From Pseudomonas beijingensis (GTDB taxonomy: Bacteria; Pseudomonadota; Gammaproteobacteria; Pseudomonadales; Pseudomonadaceae): a DNA stretch of 64,000 nt. The position numbers and the translations under genes are program-made. The notes beneath the pieces were generated by a model that searched no databases, was not told the origin of the DNA, and saw only the letters and a list, made by a program, of their open reading frames with translations. Of this stretch, positions 8,798 through 19,102 are shown piece after piece. Positions within the stretch are counted from its first letter, which is position 1. Every line of letters begins with the position of its first letter. Where the stretch lies: positions 5,832,001-5,896,000 of the forward strand of contig NZ_CP117425.1 in NCBI RefSeq assembly GCF_030687295.1, written 5' to 3'.

Positions 8798-10576
8798 TCA
8801 GAACTGGCTGGCTTCCAGCAGGAACAGCGACTCGCTGCCCGCCTTGACCGATGCGCTCAAGGAATGAATACGCGGCAGCAGGCGGGCAAAATAGAACCGC
8901 GCCGTACCCAGTTTGCTTGCGTAGAAATCATCCTGGCTTTCCTTGCCCAAGGCCGCCCGGGCCATCAGCGCCCACATGTAGGCGTACGCGGTGTAGCCGA
9001 ACGCCTGGAGGTACTCCACCGACGCCGCGCCGATTTCATTCGGGTTGTTCTTCGCCCGGTCCAGCAGCCAGTCGGTCAATTCGTCCAGCGTGTCGACCGC
9101 GCTGTTCAACGGCTTGACGAATTCCTCCAGGTCGCTGCTCGCGGTGGCAGTGAAATGGCGGATTTCATCGGCGAACAACCGGTAGAACGCGCCGCCGCTG
9201 CCGACGATCTTGCGCCCTACCAGGTCCAGCGCCTGGATACCGTTGGTGCCTTCGTAGATCTGGGTGATGCGCACGTCACGCACCAGTTGCTCCTGGCCCC
9301 ATTCACGAATGTAACCATGGCCGCCGAACACCTGTTGGCCATGGACGGTGGTTTCCAGGCCCAGGTCGGTCAGAAAAGCCTTGGCCACTGGGGTCAGCAA
9401 CGCCACCAAGTCTTCGGCGCGTTTGCGGGTGACCGGGTCTTCGCTGAACTTGGCGGTGTCCAGTTGCATCGCCACGTAGGTGGAAAAGGCCCGGCCACCC
9501 TCGTTCGAGGCCTTCATGGTCAGCAGCATCCGGCGCACGTCGGGGTGGACGATGATCGGGTCAGCGACCTTGTCCTTGTTCTGCGCACCAGTGGGCGAAC
9601 GGCTTTGCAGGCGGTCACGGGCATATTCGACGGCGTTCTGGTAGGAACGCTCGCCAGAGGCCAGGCCCTGGATACCAACCCCCAGACGCTCGTAGTTCAT
9701 CATGGTGAACATCGCCGCCAGGCCTTTGTTCGGCTCCCCCACCAGGTAACCCACGGCTTCGTCGAAGTTCATCACGCAGGTGGCGGACGCCTGGATGCCC
9801 ATCTTGTGTTCGATCGACCCGCAGTTGGCCGCGTTGCGCGCGCCCAGGCTGCCGTCGGCATTGACCATGAACTTGGGCACCAGGAACAGCGAGATACCCT
9901 TGGGGCCTGCCGGCGCGTCCGGCAGCTTCGCCAGTACCAGGTGAATGATGTTCTCGGTGAGGTCGTGCTCGCCACCGGTGATGAAAATCTTCGTGCCACT
10001 GACCTTGTAGGAGCCGTCGGCCTGGGGTTCGGCCTTGGTGCGGATGATCCCCAGGTCCGTACCGGCGTGAGGCTCGGTCAGGCACATGGAACCGGCCCAG
10101 AGGCCGGCGTACATGTTCGGCAGGTACGCCGCCTTCAGTTCTTCACTGGCATGGGCGTTGATCGACAGGCAAGCGCCAGCGGTCAGCATCGGGTACAGAC
10201 CGAAGGACAGGCTGGCGGAGTTGACCATCTCCTCGACCTGGGCCGAAACGGCCTTGGGCATGCCCATGCCGCCGTACACCGGATCACCGCCGACACCGAC
10301 CCAACCACCTTCAGCGTAAGTCTTGTAGGCCTGTGGGAAACCTGCTGGCGTGGTGACGGCGCCGTCGGCCCAGTGGCAGCCTTCTTCATCAGCGGCGCGG
10401 CTGAGGGGGGCGATGCTTTTGCTGGTGACCTTGCCGGCTTCCTCGAGGATCGCTTCGACCGTTTCAGCGTCTACGGTGTCGGCCAGCGCCGGCAGTTGAG
10501 CCCAGAGTTTCGCGACCTCGAACACTTCATTGAGGACGAAGCGCATATCGCGCAGGGGCGCTTTGTAGTCAGCCAT
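8798..10576 (-). CDS. Acyl-CoA dehydrogenase, large (DmdC/PA0506-like) type, copy 1
   Basis: A 592-aa FAD enzyme that makes the trans-2 double bond in an acyl-CoA. The start [20 protein letters not shown] (10576) is shared with the two paralogues at 10836 and 14390 and excludes the longer N-terminal extension. CLTEPHAGTDLG (FAD/acyl binding), ITGGEHDLTENI, and the C-terminal QIYEGTNGIQALDL, whose Glu is the expected catalytic base, are all present. The ~600-aa size with an extra N-terminal helix and C-terminal domain is typical of the medium/long-chain or 3-methylmercaptopropionyl-CoA group. The substrate cannot be told from sequence. Equivalent genes sit beside the biotin operon in P. aeruginosa (PA0506-PA0508). 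Confidence 0.93.
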   Translation of the reverse strand: MADYKAPLRDMRFVLNEVFEVAKLWAQLPALADTVDAETVEAILEEAGKVTSKSIAPLSRAADEEGCHWADGAVTTPAGFPQAYKTYAEGGWVGVGGDPVYGGMGMPKAVSAQVEEMVNSASLSFGLYPMLTAGACLSINAHASEELKAAYLPNMYAGLWAGSMCLTEPHAGTDLGIIRTKAEPQADGSYKVSGTKIFITGGEHDLTENIIHLVLAKLPDAPAGPKGISLFLVPKFMVNADGSLGARNAANCGSIEHKMGIQASATCVMNFDEAVGYLVGEPNKGLAAMFTMMNYERLGVGIQGLASGERSYQNAVEYARDRLQSRSPTGAQNKDKVADPIIVHPDVRRMLLTMKASNEGGRAFSTYVAMQLDTAKFSEDPVTRKRAEDLVALLTPVAKAFLTDLGLETTVHGQQVFGGHGYIREWGQEQLVRDVRITQIYEGTNGIQALDLVGRKIVGSGGAFYRLFADEIRHFTATASSDLEEFVKPLNSAVDTLDELTDWLLDRAKNNPNEIGAASVEYLQAFGYTAYAYMWALMARAALGKESQDDFYASKLGTARFYFARLLPRIHSLSASVKAGSESLFLLEASQF

Positions 10577-10723
10577 GGCAAACCTCGCAAGATCTAAACA
10601 ATTGGTTCGTAAGAAACGGTTTTCGCAATGACCTGAGTGTACCTCAACAACTTTTGCGACACATAGGGTCAACCCATGACTGTTTTGTTATTTTTAGTCA
10701 TCACAAAGGCTTGAATATTTATC

Positions 10724-10828
10724 GTGGCGAGGGAGCTTGCTTCCGCTTGACCGGGCTGGCGCTCCAGTACGCAGCGCTCACAAAGAGGGGCTGCTGCGCA
10801 GCCCAGCGGGAGCAAGCTCCCTCACCAC
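10724..10828. repeat. REP-like pair, second family (GTGGCGAGGGAGCTTGC)
   Basis: Inverted copies of a GTGGCGAGGGAGCTTGC/T element flank a GC-rich centre in the 259-bp gap between two acyl-CoA dehydrogenase genes. It differs from the common GTGGGAGCGAGCTTG REP; relatives occur at 48438 and 54466. Confidence 0.8.
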
Positions 10829-10835
10829 GGATCAG

Positions 10836-12632
10836 TCAGAGTGCAAACAACTCCGCCGGCAGCTTCATCAGACAATCGCTCCCCGCCTCGATAGCAGCCC
10901 GATGGGCGGCGGTACGCGGCAGCAGACGCTTGAAGTAAAACTCGCACGTCGCCAATTTGGCCCGGCAAAAATCGCCATCTGCAGTGCCACTGTCGAGCTG
11001 CGCCTGGGCCACCAAGGCCATGCGCAACCACAGGTAGGCCAGGATGATGTAGCCGCTGTACATCAGATAGTCCACCGAGGCGGCACCCACTTCATCCGGA
11101 TTCTTCATGGCGGCCATGCCGACCCGGGTGGTCAGTTCGCCCCATTGCTGGTTGAGCCCGTCGAGTTGCTCGACGAAATCCTTGAGCTGCGGATGCCCAG
11201 CGTTGGCAGCGCAAAATTTATGGACGATTTTGGTGAAGCCACGCAACAACTTGCCCTGACTACCCAGCACCTTGCGCCCCAAAAGATCCAAGGCCTGAAT
11301 GCCGTTGGTCCCTTCATAGATCGGCGCAATGCGGCAGTCGCGCACCAACTGCTCCATGCCCCACTCGCGAATGAAGCCATGGCCGCCGAACACTTGCATG
11401 CCGTGGTTGGTCACCTCCAGCCCGGTGTCGGTCATGAAGGCCTTGCAGATCGGAGTGAGAAACGCCAGCAGGTCCTCAGCCTCCTGCCGGGCGGTTGCGT
11501 CCGGGCTCAGGTGCGCGGTATCGAGCAGTTGCGCGGTGAAATACGTCAGTGCCCGGTTGCCTTCGTTGAAGGCCTTCATGGTCAGCAACATTCGGCGCAC
11601 ATCGGGATGGACGATGATCGGGTCGGCGGCTTTTTCCGGTGCCTTGGGGCCGGTCAGCGCGCGCATCTGCAACCGGTCGTTGGCGTATTTGATCGCCCCC
11701 TGGAAGCTCGCTTCCCCCAGGCACAAACCCTGCATACCGGTGCCGAGCCTAGCGTGGTTCATCATGGTGAACATGCAATTGAGGCCCTTGTTCGGCTCGC
11801 CGATCAGGAACCCCCTGGCCCCATCGAAATTCAGGACGCAGGTGGCCGAGGCCTTGATGCCCATCTTGTGTTCGATCGAGCCGCAGGAAACGCCATTGCG
11901 TGGCCCGGCCTCACCCGTGGCGTCGGGCAGGAACTTGGGCACAATGAACAACGAGATGCCTTTGGTCCCGGCGGGGGCGTCCGGCAGCTTGGCCAGCACC
12001 AAGTGGATGATGTTATCGCTCATGTCGTGTTCGCCGGCGGAAATGAAAATCTTGCTGCCGGAAATCGCGTAGCTGCCGTCGGCCTGGGGCACGGCGCGGG
12101 TCTTGATGATGCCCAGGTCGGTGCCGCAATGGGCTTCGGTCAGGCACATGGTGCCGGTCCACTGGCCGGCGGTGAGTTTGCTCAGGTAGGTCTGTTTCTG
12201 TTCCGCCGTGCCGTGGGCGTGAATCGCCGACATGGCGCCGTGAGTCAGGCCCGGGTACATGCCCCAGGACGTGTTGCTGGAACCGATCATCTCGCTGATG
12301 ACCAGGCCCAGGGAGCTGGGCAAGCCTTGGCCACCATACGCCGGGTCCGCCGCCAAGCCATGCCAGCCGCCTTCCACGTACTGTGCGAAAGCCTGCTTGA
12401 AGCCTGTAGGCGTAGTGACTATGCCGTTGTCGAAATGGCAGCCCTCTTCGTCACCGGAACGATTGAGCGGCGCCAGCACGTTCTCACAGAACCTGGCGCC
12501 TTCCTCGAGGATCGCGCTGACCATGTCCGGGCTGGCATCGCTGGCGCCCAGTTCGGCATAACGGCCATGGAAATCGAAGACGTGATCAATCAGAAAGCGC
12601 ATGTCGCGCAGGGGGGCTTTGTACTCGGGCAT
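10836..12632 (-). CDS. Acyl-CoA dehydrogenase, large type, copy 2
   Basis: A 598-aa paralogue of the neighbouring enzymes, starting MPEYKAPLRDMRFLIDHVFD. It has [24 protein letters not shown] and, near residue ~430, the [18 protein letters not shown] block with the catalytic Glu. It is clearly closer to copy 3 (14390) than to copy 1, sharing [25 protein letters not shown] and NHGMQVFGGHGF almost word for word. Cytoplasmic; beta-oxidation-type dehydrogenation with an unknown acyl chain. The start is chosen by alignment with the paralogues. Confidence 0.93.
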   Translation of the reverse strand: MPEYKAPLRDMRFLIDHVFDFHGRYAELGASDASPDMVSAILEEGARFCENVLAPLNRSGDEEGCHFDNGIVTTPTGFKQAFAQYVEGGWHGLAADPAYGGQGLPSSLGLVISEMIGSSNTSWGMYPGLTHGAMSAIHAHGTAEQKQTYLSKLTAGQWTGTMCLTEAHCGTDLGIIKTRAVPQADGSYAISGSKIFISAGEHDMSDNIIHLVLAKLPDAPAGTKGISLFIVPKFLPDATGEAGPRNGVSCGSIEHKMGIKASATCVLNFDGARGFLIGEPNKGLNCMFTMMNHARLGTGMQGLCLGEASFQGAIKYANDRLQMRALTGPKAPEKAADPIIVHPDVRRMLLTMKAFNEGNRALTYFTAQLLDTAHLSPDATARQEAEDLLAFLTPICKAFMTDTGLEVTNHGMQVFGGHGFIREWGMEQLVRDCRIAPIYEGTNGIQALDLLGRKVLGSQGKLLRGFTKIVHKFCAANAGHPQLKDFVEQLDGLNQQWGELTTRVGMAAMKNPDEVGAASVDYLMYSGYIILAYLWLRMALVAQAQLDSGTADGDFCRAKLATCEFYFKRLLPRTAAHRAAIEAGSDCLMKLPAELFAL

Positions 12633-12723
12633 GGTGGTTTTCTCCGGTAGCAGATCGTTTCAACCTACTGCCGGCCACCCTGGCCCACAATCACAGTCCA
12701 GACGCTGAATGCGCCGTCATCAC

Positions 12724-14013
12724 TCAACCCGCGGCGGCTTCCATGCGCACCGCGCCGCGGCGGTTCTGGCCGAAGGCAACCACACAGTTACGCCCCGCGC
12801 CCTTGGCGTTGTACAGCGCCTGATCGGCGGATTTGAGCACTTCTTCGGGAGTGCGCTGCTCAAGGCGTTCCGCGACGCCGATGCTGACCGTCACCGATAC
12901 GCTGGACGCACCCGCGCCGGAGCGACGCTGGCGGCCTTGCTGATCGTCCTGGGGACGGCTGTCGGGATTGCGCAGCTGGATGGCGTACGTCTCGATGGAC
13001 TGGCGGATGACTTCCAGATGGGGCATGCACTCGTCGATGGTCTTGCCGGCGAACACCAGGGCAAATTCCTCACCGCCGTAGCGATATGCCCTACCGCCAC
13101 CGCCGATCTTCGACAATTTGCTGGCGACCAGGCGCAATACCTGATCACCCACGTCATGGCCATGGGTGTCGTTGAATTTCTTGAAATGGTCCACATCGCT
13201 CATCGCCAACACATAGTTGCGCCCCAGGCGCTGCATGCGTTCGTTCAGTGCCCGACGGCCCGGCAGACCGGTGAGTTCGTCACGGAAGGCCATTTGATAG
13301 GCTTCGTGGGCGACCGCCGCAGCGATCATCAGCATCACCTGGCTGCACATGATGTTCAGGGTGAACGGCAGGATGAAGGTCTTCGGCAGCATCCAGAACA
13401 AACCGAGCAAACCCACCAGTTGCGCCGCGTGCAGTGGCCGGGGATTGCGCCAATATTGCCAGGCCAGCAGCAGGAATGCGGCGGCGAACATCGGGTAGGA
13501 CAATTGGATCAGGCTCATCCAGGCACCGTGCAACGCCGGCCAGCGGATCTCCGAGAGCCACAACAGCAAGGCCTGGGGGAAACTCTGCTCCAGGGCCAGC
13601 GCCACACTGCCAAAGACCAGCAACACCGCGAACCGCGCCACCATGTCCTGGAACAGGTGGGTGCGCTCCTGCCACGCCGCGAACAGCCCGAACAACAGCG
13701 GCAGCAACAGGCAGACGAGATGGAATACCACCGCTGCGTCTTCGCGCACCTTGCCGTTATCGCGATAGAAGTCGGTCTGGGTGTCCAGGAGGAAGTAGGC
13801 GATGTACACCGTGACCATCAGAAACAGTTCACGTTGACGTCGGTAGACCGCGCAATACGCTCCGCCCAGTAACAACACCAGCGTGGGGAGAACGTTGAAC
13901 AGCGAGGTGAAGAAAACGTTGAGGTCCTTGACGTAGGCAGCCGCAAGCCCCGCCACCAACAGCAGCAATGACGGTAGGAAATGGCTCAGACGTACAGCGG
14001 AAGAACGCGGCAA
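12724..14013 (-). CDS. Membrane-anchored diguanylate cyclase (GGDEF)
   Basis: This protein makes cyclic di-GMP from two GTP. The N-terminal ~230 residues form several membrane helices (LLLLVAGLAAAYV, LVLLLGGAYC and so on) and resemble a sensory membrane module. The C-terminal GGDEF domain has DVDHFKKFNDTHGHDVGDQV and the active-site GGEEF. The product-inhibition site (RxxD five residues before GGEEF) is replaced by GGGG, so feedback inhibition is probably weak or absent. The start is uncertain: TTG 14013 has a GGAG site 8 nt upstream, and a longer GTG start at 14172 lacks a good site. It sits between acyl-CoA dehydrogenase genes on the same strand with no obvious functional link. Confidence 0.9.
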   Translation of the reverse strand: MPRSSAVRLSHFLPSLLLLVAGLAAAYVKDLNVFFTSLFNVLPTLVLLLGGAYCAVYRRQRELFLMVTVYIAYFLLDTQTDFYRDNGKVREDAAVVFHLVCLLLPLLFGLFAAWQERTHLFQDMVARFAVLLVFGSVALALEQSFPQALLLWLSEIRWPALHGAWMSLIQLSYPMFAAAFLLLAWQYWRNPRPLHAAQLVGLLGLFWMLPKTFILPFTLNIMCSQVMLMIAAAVAHEAYQMAFRDELTGLPGRRALNERMQRLGRNYVLAMSDVDHFKKFNDTHGHDVGDQVLRLVASKLSKIGGGGRAYRYGGEEFALVFAGKTIDECMPHLEVIRQSIETYAIQLRNPDSRPQDDQQGRQRRSGAGASSVSVTVSIGVAERLEQRTPEEVLKSADQALYNAKGAGRNCVVAFGQNRRGAVRMEAAAG

Positions 14014-14182
14014 AGGGTAAAGCTCCGACCCGGCTGATAAAAGATGGCATTGTGCCTGTAACTGGAGCAGTAAGGCACGCGAGATGTGACAGATGTCACA
14101 CTGCCATCGCTGTAACGGCAGAGGGGACAGTTTTCTTAGGGTTGGGTTGGATGAATATTGTTTCAGGATCACAGTTGGTCAG

Positions 14183-14271
14183 TGTGGGAGCGAGCTTGCT
14201 CGCGATAGCGTTGTTCAGTCACCACATCCACGGGCTGACACACCGCCATCGCGAGCAAGCTCGCTCCCACA
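14183..14271. repeat. REP pair (REPIN)
   Basis: Inverted REP copies upstream of the diguanylate cyclase gene, in the 376-bp gap before acyl-CoA dehydrogenase copy 3. Apart from this and the terminator at 14335, I see nothing in the gap. Confidence 0.85.
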
Positions 14272-14334
14272 AGGAACTGCGGCGGATACAGATTTAGTGG
14301 CTATGAACATTCCAATGTGGGATCTACGGCAGAC

Positions 14335-14370
14335 ATGAAAAAGCCGCTGCTCCCGAAGAAGCAGCGGCTT
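14335..14370 (-). terminator. Terminator after acyl-CoA dehydrogenase copy 3
   Basis: On the minus strand AAGCCGCTGCT pairs with AGCAGCGGCTT around a short loop and is followed by TTTTTCA. It lies 20 bp after the stop codon at 14390. Confidence 0.85.
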
Positions 14371-14389
14371 GTGAAGAGCCGCGTAAGGC

Positions 14390-16195
14390 TTAGTAGCCCA
14401 GCGCGAAATCTTCCTCTTTCATGTCCATCAGGTTGTTGGCGCCCGACAGCATGGTTGCTACGTGGGTACGGGTCCGCGGCAGGATGCGCTGGAAGTAGAA
14501 GCGCGCGGTCTGCAGCTTGGCGGTGTAGAAGGCTTCTTCGGTGGAGCCGGCGGCGAGTTTTTCCGCCGCCAGGCGCGCCATGTCGGCCCAGAAATAGGCC
14601 AGGCAGGCATAACCGGAGTACATCAGGTAGTCCACCGATGCCGCGCCGACTTCTTCGCGATCTTTCATGGCCGCCATGCCGACCTTCATGGTCAGCTCAC
14701 CCCATTCCTTGTTCAGCGCAGCCAGGGGTTCAACGAACTCCTTGACCGCTTCGTTGCCTTCGTTGCCCTGGCAGAACTTGTGGACGATCTTGGTGAAGCC
14801 CTTGAGCGCCTCGCCCTGGGTCATCAGCACTTTACGGCCCAGCAGGTCGAGGGCCTGAATGCCAGTGGTGCCTTCGTACAGCATCGAGATGCGGCTGTCG
14901 CGAACGTTCTGCTCCATGCCCCACTCGGCGATGAAGCCGTGGCCGCCGTAGATCTGTACGCCGTGGTTGGCCGATTCGAAACCGACTTCGGTCATGAAAG
15001 CCTTGGCGATCGGCGTCATGAACGCCAGCAGCGCATCGGCCTTTTTCTTCTCTTCTTCGTCCACGCCGTACTTGACGATGTCGACCTGCTTGGCGGTGAA
15101 GTACACCATCGCCCGGTTACCTTCGGCGAAGGCCTTCATGGTCAGCAGCATGCGACGCACGTCAGGGTGCACGATGATCGGGTCGGCGGCCTTGTCTGGC
15201 GCCTTCGGGCCAGTCAGGGAACGCATTTGCAGGCGATCACGGGCATATTTCAGGCCGCCCTGGAAGCCGATCTCGGCGTGGGCCAGGCCTTGCAGCGCGG
15301 TGCCCAGGCGTGCGGTGTTCATGAAGGTGAACATGCAGTTCAGGCCTTTGTTCGCCGGGCCGATCAGGTAACCGGTGGCCGCGTCGAAGTTCATCACGCA
15401 AGTGGCATTGCCGTGGATGCCCATCTTGTGTTCCAGGGAACCACAGCTCACCGCGTTGCGCTGGCCGATGGAGCCGTCGGCGTTAGGCAGGAATTTTGGA
15501 ACGATGAACAGCGAAATGCCCTTGGTGCCAGCCGGTGCGTCCGGCAGGCGTGCCAGCACGATGTGGACGATGTTGTCGGCCATGTCGTGTTCGCCGGCCG
15601 AAATGAAGATCTTCGTACCGGACACCTTGTAGGAACCGTCGGCCTGAGGCTCGGCCTTGGTGCGCAGCATGCCCAGGTCGGTGCCACAGTGCGGTTCGGT
15701 CAGGCACATGGTGCCGGTCCATTCGCCGGAAACCAGCTTGGTCAGGTAGGCCTCTTGCTGCTCAGGCGTGCCGTGCTCGGAAATCGTGTTCATGGCGCCA
15801 TGGGACAGGCCCGGGTACATGCCCCACGACCAGTTGGCTTCACCGACCATCTCGCTGACCGCCAGGCCCAGGGACTCCGGCAAGCCTTGACCGCCATGCT
15901 CGACATCGTGGGCCAGGCTTGGCCAGCCGCCTTCGACGAATTGCTTGTAGGCTTCCTTGAAACCGGTCGGGGTTTTCACGCCGGACTCGCTCCAGGTGCA
16001 ACCTTCGATGTCGCCCACACGGTTCAGCGGAGCCAGCACCTGCTCACAAAACTTAGCGCCTTCTTCGAGAATGGCGTCAACCATGTCCGGAGTTGCGTCC
16101 TGGCAAGCCGGAAGGCTCTGATAATGCGCTTCGTAGCCAAGCAGTTCGTCACGAACGAAGCGAATATCACGCAAGGGGGCCTTGTAGTCAGGCAT
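14390..16195 (-). CDS. Acyl-CoA dehydrogenase, large type, copy 3
   Basis: A 601-aa FAD enzyme, [20 protein letters not shown] at the start. Family blocks [24 protein letters not shown] and [18 protein letters not shown] (catalytic Glu) are present, as is the charged EEEKKKAD segment of this subgroup. Close paralogue of copy 2. A ribosome site (CAGAGG) lies upstream of the ATG. It has its own terminator at 14335 and a 277-bp promoter space upstream, so it is probably a single-gene unit. Such PA0508-like enzymes are often described as fatty acyl-CoA dehydrogenases, but the substrate is not evident here. Confidence 0.93.
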   Translation of the reverse strand: MPDYKAPLRDIRFVRDELLGYEAHYQSLPACQDATPDMVDAILEEGAKFCEQVLAPLNRVGDIEGCTWSESGVKTPTGFKEAYKQFVEGGWPSLAHDVEHGGQGLPESLGLAVSEMVGEANWSWGMYPGLSHGAMNTISEHGTPEQQEAYLTKLVSGEWTGTMCLTEPHCGTDLGMLRTKAEPQADGSYKVSGTKIFISAGEHDMADNIVHIVLARLPDAPAGTKGISLFIVPKFLPNADGSIGQRNAVSCGSLEHKMGIHGNATCVMNFDAATGYLIGPANKGLNCMFTFMNTARLGTALQGLAHAEIGFQGGLKYARDRLQMRSLTGPKAPDKAADPIIVHPDVRRMLLTMKAFAEGNRAMVYFTAKQVDIVKYGVDEEEKKKADALLAFMTPIAKAFMTEVGFESANHGVQIYGGHGFIAEWGMEQNVRDSRISMLYEGTTGIQALDLLGRKVLMTQGEALKGFTKIVHKFCQGNEGNEAVKEFVEPLAALNKEWGELTMKVGMAAMKDREEVGAASVDYLMYSGYACLAYFWADMARLAAEKLAAGSTEEAFYTAKLQTARFYFQRILPRTRTHVATMLSGANNLMDMKEEDFALGY

Positions 16196-16426
16196 AGCGA
16201 TAAACCTCTGCTGATGTAACCGGGAATGAACGACCGCGTGGATTTGTTGTAGCGGTCAAACAGTTGTTTGAAACATACGTTTACGCCCAAATCTTGTCAA
16301 GCGCCGATCTTTTGCCGTTCGTCATCAGCCGGAGAAAAATGTCGGACACAGGAAATCTATCGCGCTGAAGAATCCGCGGTGTGCGTAGGAAAAGATTAGT
16401 TGAGCAATAAGACGTTAGAGACAAGA

Positions 16427-16451
16427 ACGCCGCGAATAATCGCGGCGTTTT
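16427..16451. terminator. Hairpin terminator after the flagellar-rod-like gene
   Basis: ACGCCGCGA pairs perfectly with TCGCGGCGT around ATAA. A T-run follows on the plus strand (TTTT) and a T-rich tract on the minus strand, so it may work in both directions. It lies 22 bp after the stop of the gene at 16473. Confidence 0.7.
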
Positions 16452-16472
16452 GGTCAATCTGAAAAAACAGGA

Positions 16473-16769
16473 TCAGGCAAAGGTATCGATCAACGTACCG
16501 AGCATTTCGTCGGATGCCTTGGCGACGCTCACACCCAACTGCACCTGAAACTTGCCTTGGGCCATTTCGACCATGTTGCTGGCCAGATCCGACTGCTGGC
16601 TACGATCCACCGAACGCAGGCGATCAACCTGGACTTCGGACGACTGGCTGGTGACCGAACGCTCGATTGTGTTGTTGGCGATCTGGCTGGAGGCCTGATC
16701 GACGCGGTTCTGCCCTGTCTGAATCGTGCTCAGACCGGCATAGAACGCGGTGTTTCCTGAGATTTCCAT
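16473..16769 (-). CDS. Small protein resembling the C-terminus of flagellar rod/hook proteins
   Basis: A 98-aa protein, no signal peptide. The end, MVEMAQGKFQVQLGVSVAKA followed by SDEMLGTLIDTF, resembles the conserved C-terminal helix of flagellar axial proteins (FlgG/FlgE type, with V-x-ADEMLGTLL), and NNTIERSV recalls their N-terminal ANNxAN region. It is far too short for a real rod or hook protein and no flagellar genes are nearby. A gene of this kind sits between bioD and the acyl-CoA dehydrogenases in other pseudomonads as a conserved hypothetical. Function unknown. Confidence 0.75.
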   Translation of the reverse strand: MEISGNTAFYAGLSTIQTGQNRVDQASSQIANNTIERSVTSQSSEVQVDRLRSVDRSQQSDLASNMVEMAQGKFQVQLGVSVAKASDEMLGTLIDTFA

Positions 16770-16888
16770 GGCAGAGCTCGTCTTCTTGAAGGGTCGACAG
16801 GGGCCATTGAATCAGAAGCCCCGGGAAAAGGCCCGACAAAAACACTAATGGCACAGTGCCGCGTCATAGGCAAAACCTTGGCGGGGTC

Positions 16889-17569
16889 TCAGTCCAGCAG
16901 ATCCAGTTGCAGGTGTTCGGCCACGGCTTCGGCCGTCACGCTCTGGATCCGCGCCACCCGGCCCAGGCAGGGCGCCGGAAGTCGCTCGGCCAAAGTCGCG
17001 AGGTTTTCTTCCAGGCGCGAGGTGGCCGGGTCGATGATGTTCGCGACCCAACCGGCAAGCTGCAAGCCATCACGGGCGATCGCCTCGGCGGTCAACAACG
17101 CGTGGCTGATGCAGCCCAGGCGCACGCCCACCACCAGGATCACCGGCAAGCCCAGCGCGATCGCCAGGTCGGAAAGATTGTCCTGGCCGGACAGCGGCAC
17201 GCGCCAACCGCCCGCGCCTTCGATCAAGCTGAAATCGGCGCGCAGCGCCAGCACTTCACGCATCGGGCCCAGCAGCGACTGCACCGTCAAGGCAACGCCG
17301 GCCTCCCGGGCGGCCAAGTGCGGCGCGATTGCCGGTTCGAACGCCACTGGATTGACCTGTGCATAAGTCAACGGCACAGAGCATTCGGCCAGCAGTGCCA
17401 AGGCATCGGCGTTGCGCAGGCCCTTGGGCGTCACGTCGCAGCCAGAGGCCACGGGTTTTCCCGCAGCCGTGCTCATGCCAGCCTGTCGCGCCGCGTGCAG
17501 CAGGCCTGCCGCGACGGTGGTCTTGCCTACATCAGTGTCAGTGCCGGTAATAAAATAGGCCTGGCTCAT
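16889..17569 (-). CDS. bioD: BioD, dethiobiotin synthetase
   Basis: A 226-aa ATP-dependent carboxylase that closes the ureido ring of 7,8-diaminopelargonate to give dethiobiotin. The P-loop GTDTDVGKT is at residues 9-17, and GKPVASGCD and [10 protein letters not shown] are the expected substrate and Mg-binding blocks. It is the last gene of the bioB-F-H-C-D operon, and its ATG overlaps the bioC stop (ATGA). Confidence 0.97.
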   Translation of the reverse strand: MSQAYFITGTDTDVGKTTVAAGLLHAARQAGMSTAAGKPVASGCDVTPKGLRNADALALLAECSVPLTYAQVNPVAFEPAIAPHLAAREAGVALTVQSLLGPMREVLALRADFSLIEGAGGWRVPLSGQDNLSDLAIALGLPVILVVGVRLGCISHALLTAEAIARDGLQLAGWVANIIDPATSRLEENLATLAERLPAPCLGRVARIQSVTAEAVAEHLQLDLLD

Positions 17570-18378
17570 AGCGGTTTCTCCAAAACGGCGTAGACCACTT
17601 GGTAAGTCGCCGGCAGCCCCTTGGCCTGACGAAACTGCTCATAGGCTTCAACCAGCGCGAGGATCCGTGCCCTGCCCGTCAAGCCGCCAGGGCGACCAGG
17701 GTTCAGATTATGGGCACCCAAAGCTTTCAATTCATGGGTCAGGCTACGCACGTCGGGGTAATGCAACACATGGGGACAATTTTCAAGACTGATGACATTC
17801 AGCCCGCTGGCCGCGCAAAGATGCTGATACGTTTCGAACCCACGAAAACGGTTGACGTGCACCAAGCCATCCACCTGACGCCAACTGTCGCGTAATTCGT
17901 ACAAAGTGCCCACGCATAGACTGGTAAAGGCCAACACCCCACCCGGTTTCAACACGCGAAGGGCCTCGCTCAGCACCGCGGCAAAATCCGCACACCATTG
18001 CACCGCCAGGCTAGAGAACACCAGGTCGCAGCTCGCCGCCTGCAAAGGCAGCCGCTCAGCATCACCGGCGACAAAATACGCGGCGCCACCCTGGGGACGC
18101 GCATGGTTGAGCATGCCTTCGGCGATATCCAACGCCAATCCGTTTGTCTCACCGAAACGCGCGCCCAGCGCCCGAGTGAAATAACCGGTGCCGCAGCCCA
18201 GGTCCAACCAACGTTGCGGCATGAATGAGGACGGCAAGCGGCCTAGCAATTGCTGGCCGACGTCGCGTTGCAGTTCGGCCACGCTGTCGTAACTGGTCGC
18301 TGCACGGGAAAACGAAGCCGCGACCTGGCGCTTGTCAGGCAAGGCGCCGGGCAATTTGGGAAGAGACAAATCAGTCAT
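17566..18378 (-). CDS. bioC: BioC, malonyl-ACP O-methyltransferase
   Basis: This SAM-dependent enzyme methylates malonyl-ACP so that it can enter fatty-acid synthesis as a disguised primer for pimelate. It is 270 aa from [20 protein letters not shown]. The motif [11 protein letters not shown] (SAM site) is at ~57-67, and the BioC-type start [12 protein letters not shown] is present. The chosen ATG at 18378 overlaps the 3' end of bioH by 8 bp; a longer frame to 18420 would lie inside bioH. Confidence 0.96.
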   Translation of the reverse strand: MTDLSLPKLPGALPDKRQVAASFSRAATSYDSVAELQRDVGQQLLGRLPSSFMPQRWLDLGCGTGYFTRALGARFGETNGLALDIAEGMLNHARPQGGAAYFVAGDAERLPLQAASCDLVFSSLAVQWCADFAAVLSEALRVLKPGGVLAFTSLCVGTLYELRDSWRQVDGLVHVNRFRGFETYQHLCAASGLNVISLENCPHVLHYPDVRSLTHELKALGAHNLNPGRPGGLTGRARILALVEAYEQFRQAKGLPATYQVVYAVLEKPL

Positions 18379-19102
18379 CACCGGACTCATGCAAAAAAGC
18401 CTGGATCGCGCCCGCGACACCGTGGGGGTCCTCCAGAAGAAATCCGTGGCCGGCCTGTTCGATCAGACCGATTTCGACATCCGGCAGCAAGACCAGCAAA
18501 TCACCCGCGGCCTCGGCCGGCACCAGGGCGTCGAGCCCGGCAAACAGATGCAGTTGCGGGCCACGGAAGCGCTGCAATGCGGCGCGGGTGTCCAATTGCG
18601 CCAGCAGTTCGAGCCCGGCCATCAATATTTCGGGCGGAGTGCTCGGAGCCCCGGCCAACAACAACCGCGACAACCCGCGCGGATCATTACAGCCTTGGGC
18701 ACACAGCAAACTGAAACGCTTGAGGGTCTGGCGTGGGTCGGCAGCGCACCCGGCAAGAAAGCCATCGAAGGTTTCACCGACCATCGCGCTCGGCCATTGC
18801 TCGTGGGCGACAAAGGACGGATTGCTCGCCAAGGTCAGCAGGCCGCAGCAGCGCTCACCCCGACGCGCCGCCAGCGCCGAGGCCAGCATGCCACCCAGGG
18901 ACCAACCGCCCAGCCAGGCATCCTGGGGCACGGTAGCGTCCAATTCTTCGAGCCATTCATCGGGATCGCTCGATAGCAATGCCGGCAACGGTTCGATTTC
19001 CACGCGCAGGTGCTCGTCGAGCCCTTGCAAGGCCGCCGCCAGCGGTTCCAGCGGTGAAACGCCCAAGCCCCAGCCGGGCAGCAAAATCAATCGATCACGC
19101 AT
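18371..19102 (-). CDS. bioH: BioH, pimeloyl-ACP methyl ester esterase
   Basis: A 243-aa alpha/beta hydrolase that removes the methyl group from pimeloyl-ACP methyl ester, ending chain growth. [10 protein letters not shown] near the N-terminus forms the oxyanion region, GGWSLGGM carries the nucleophile Ser, and [10 protein letters not shown] near the C-terminus carries the His. Start ATG 19102 gives [12 protein letters not shown] and overlaps bioF by 8 bp. Having bioH inside the bio operon between bioF and bioC is the usual Pseudomonas order. Confidence 0.94.
   Translation of the reverse strand: MRDRLILLPGWGLGVSPLEPLAAALQGLDEHLRVEIEPLPALLSSDPDEWLEELDATVPQDAWLGGWSLGGMLASALAARRGERCCGLLTLASNPSFVAHEQWPSAMVGETFDGFLAGCAADPRQTLKRFSLLCAQGCNDPRGLSRLLLAGAPSTPPEILMAGLELLAQLDTRAALQRFRGPQLHLFAGLDALVPAEAAGDLLVLLPDVEIGLIEQAGHGFLLEDPHGVAGAIQAFLHESGDD

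Noticed and set aside
8864-10597. 577-codon open frame on the plus strand
   Set aside because: It is the antisense shadow of acyl-CoA dehydrogenase copy 1; the same effect appears opposite copies 2 and 3 (10737-12650, 14462-16219). The minus-strand proteins have clear family motifs.
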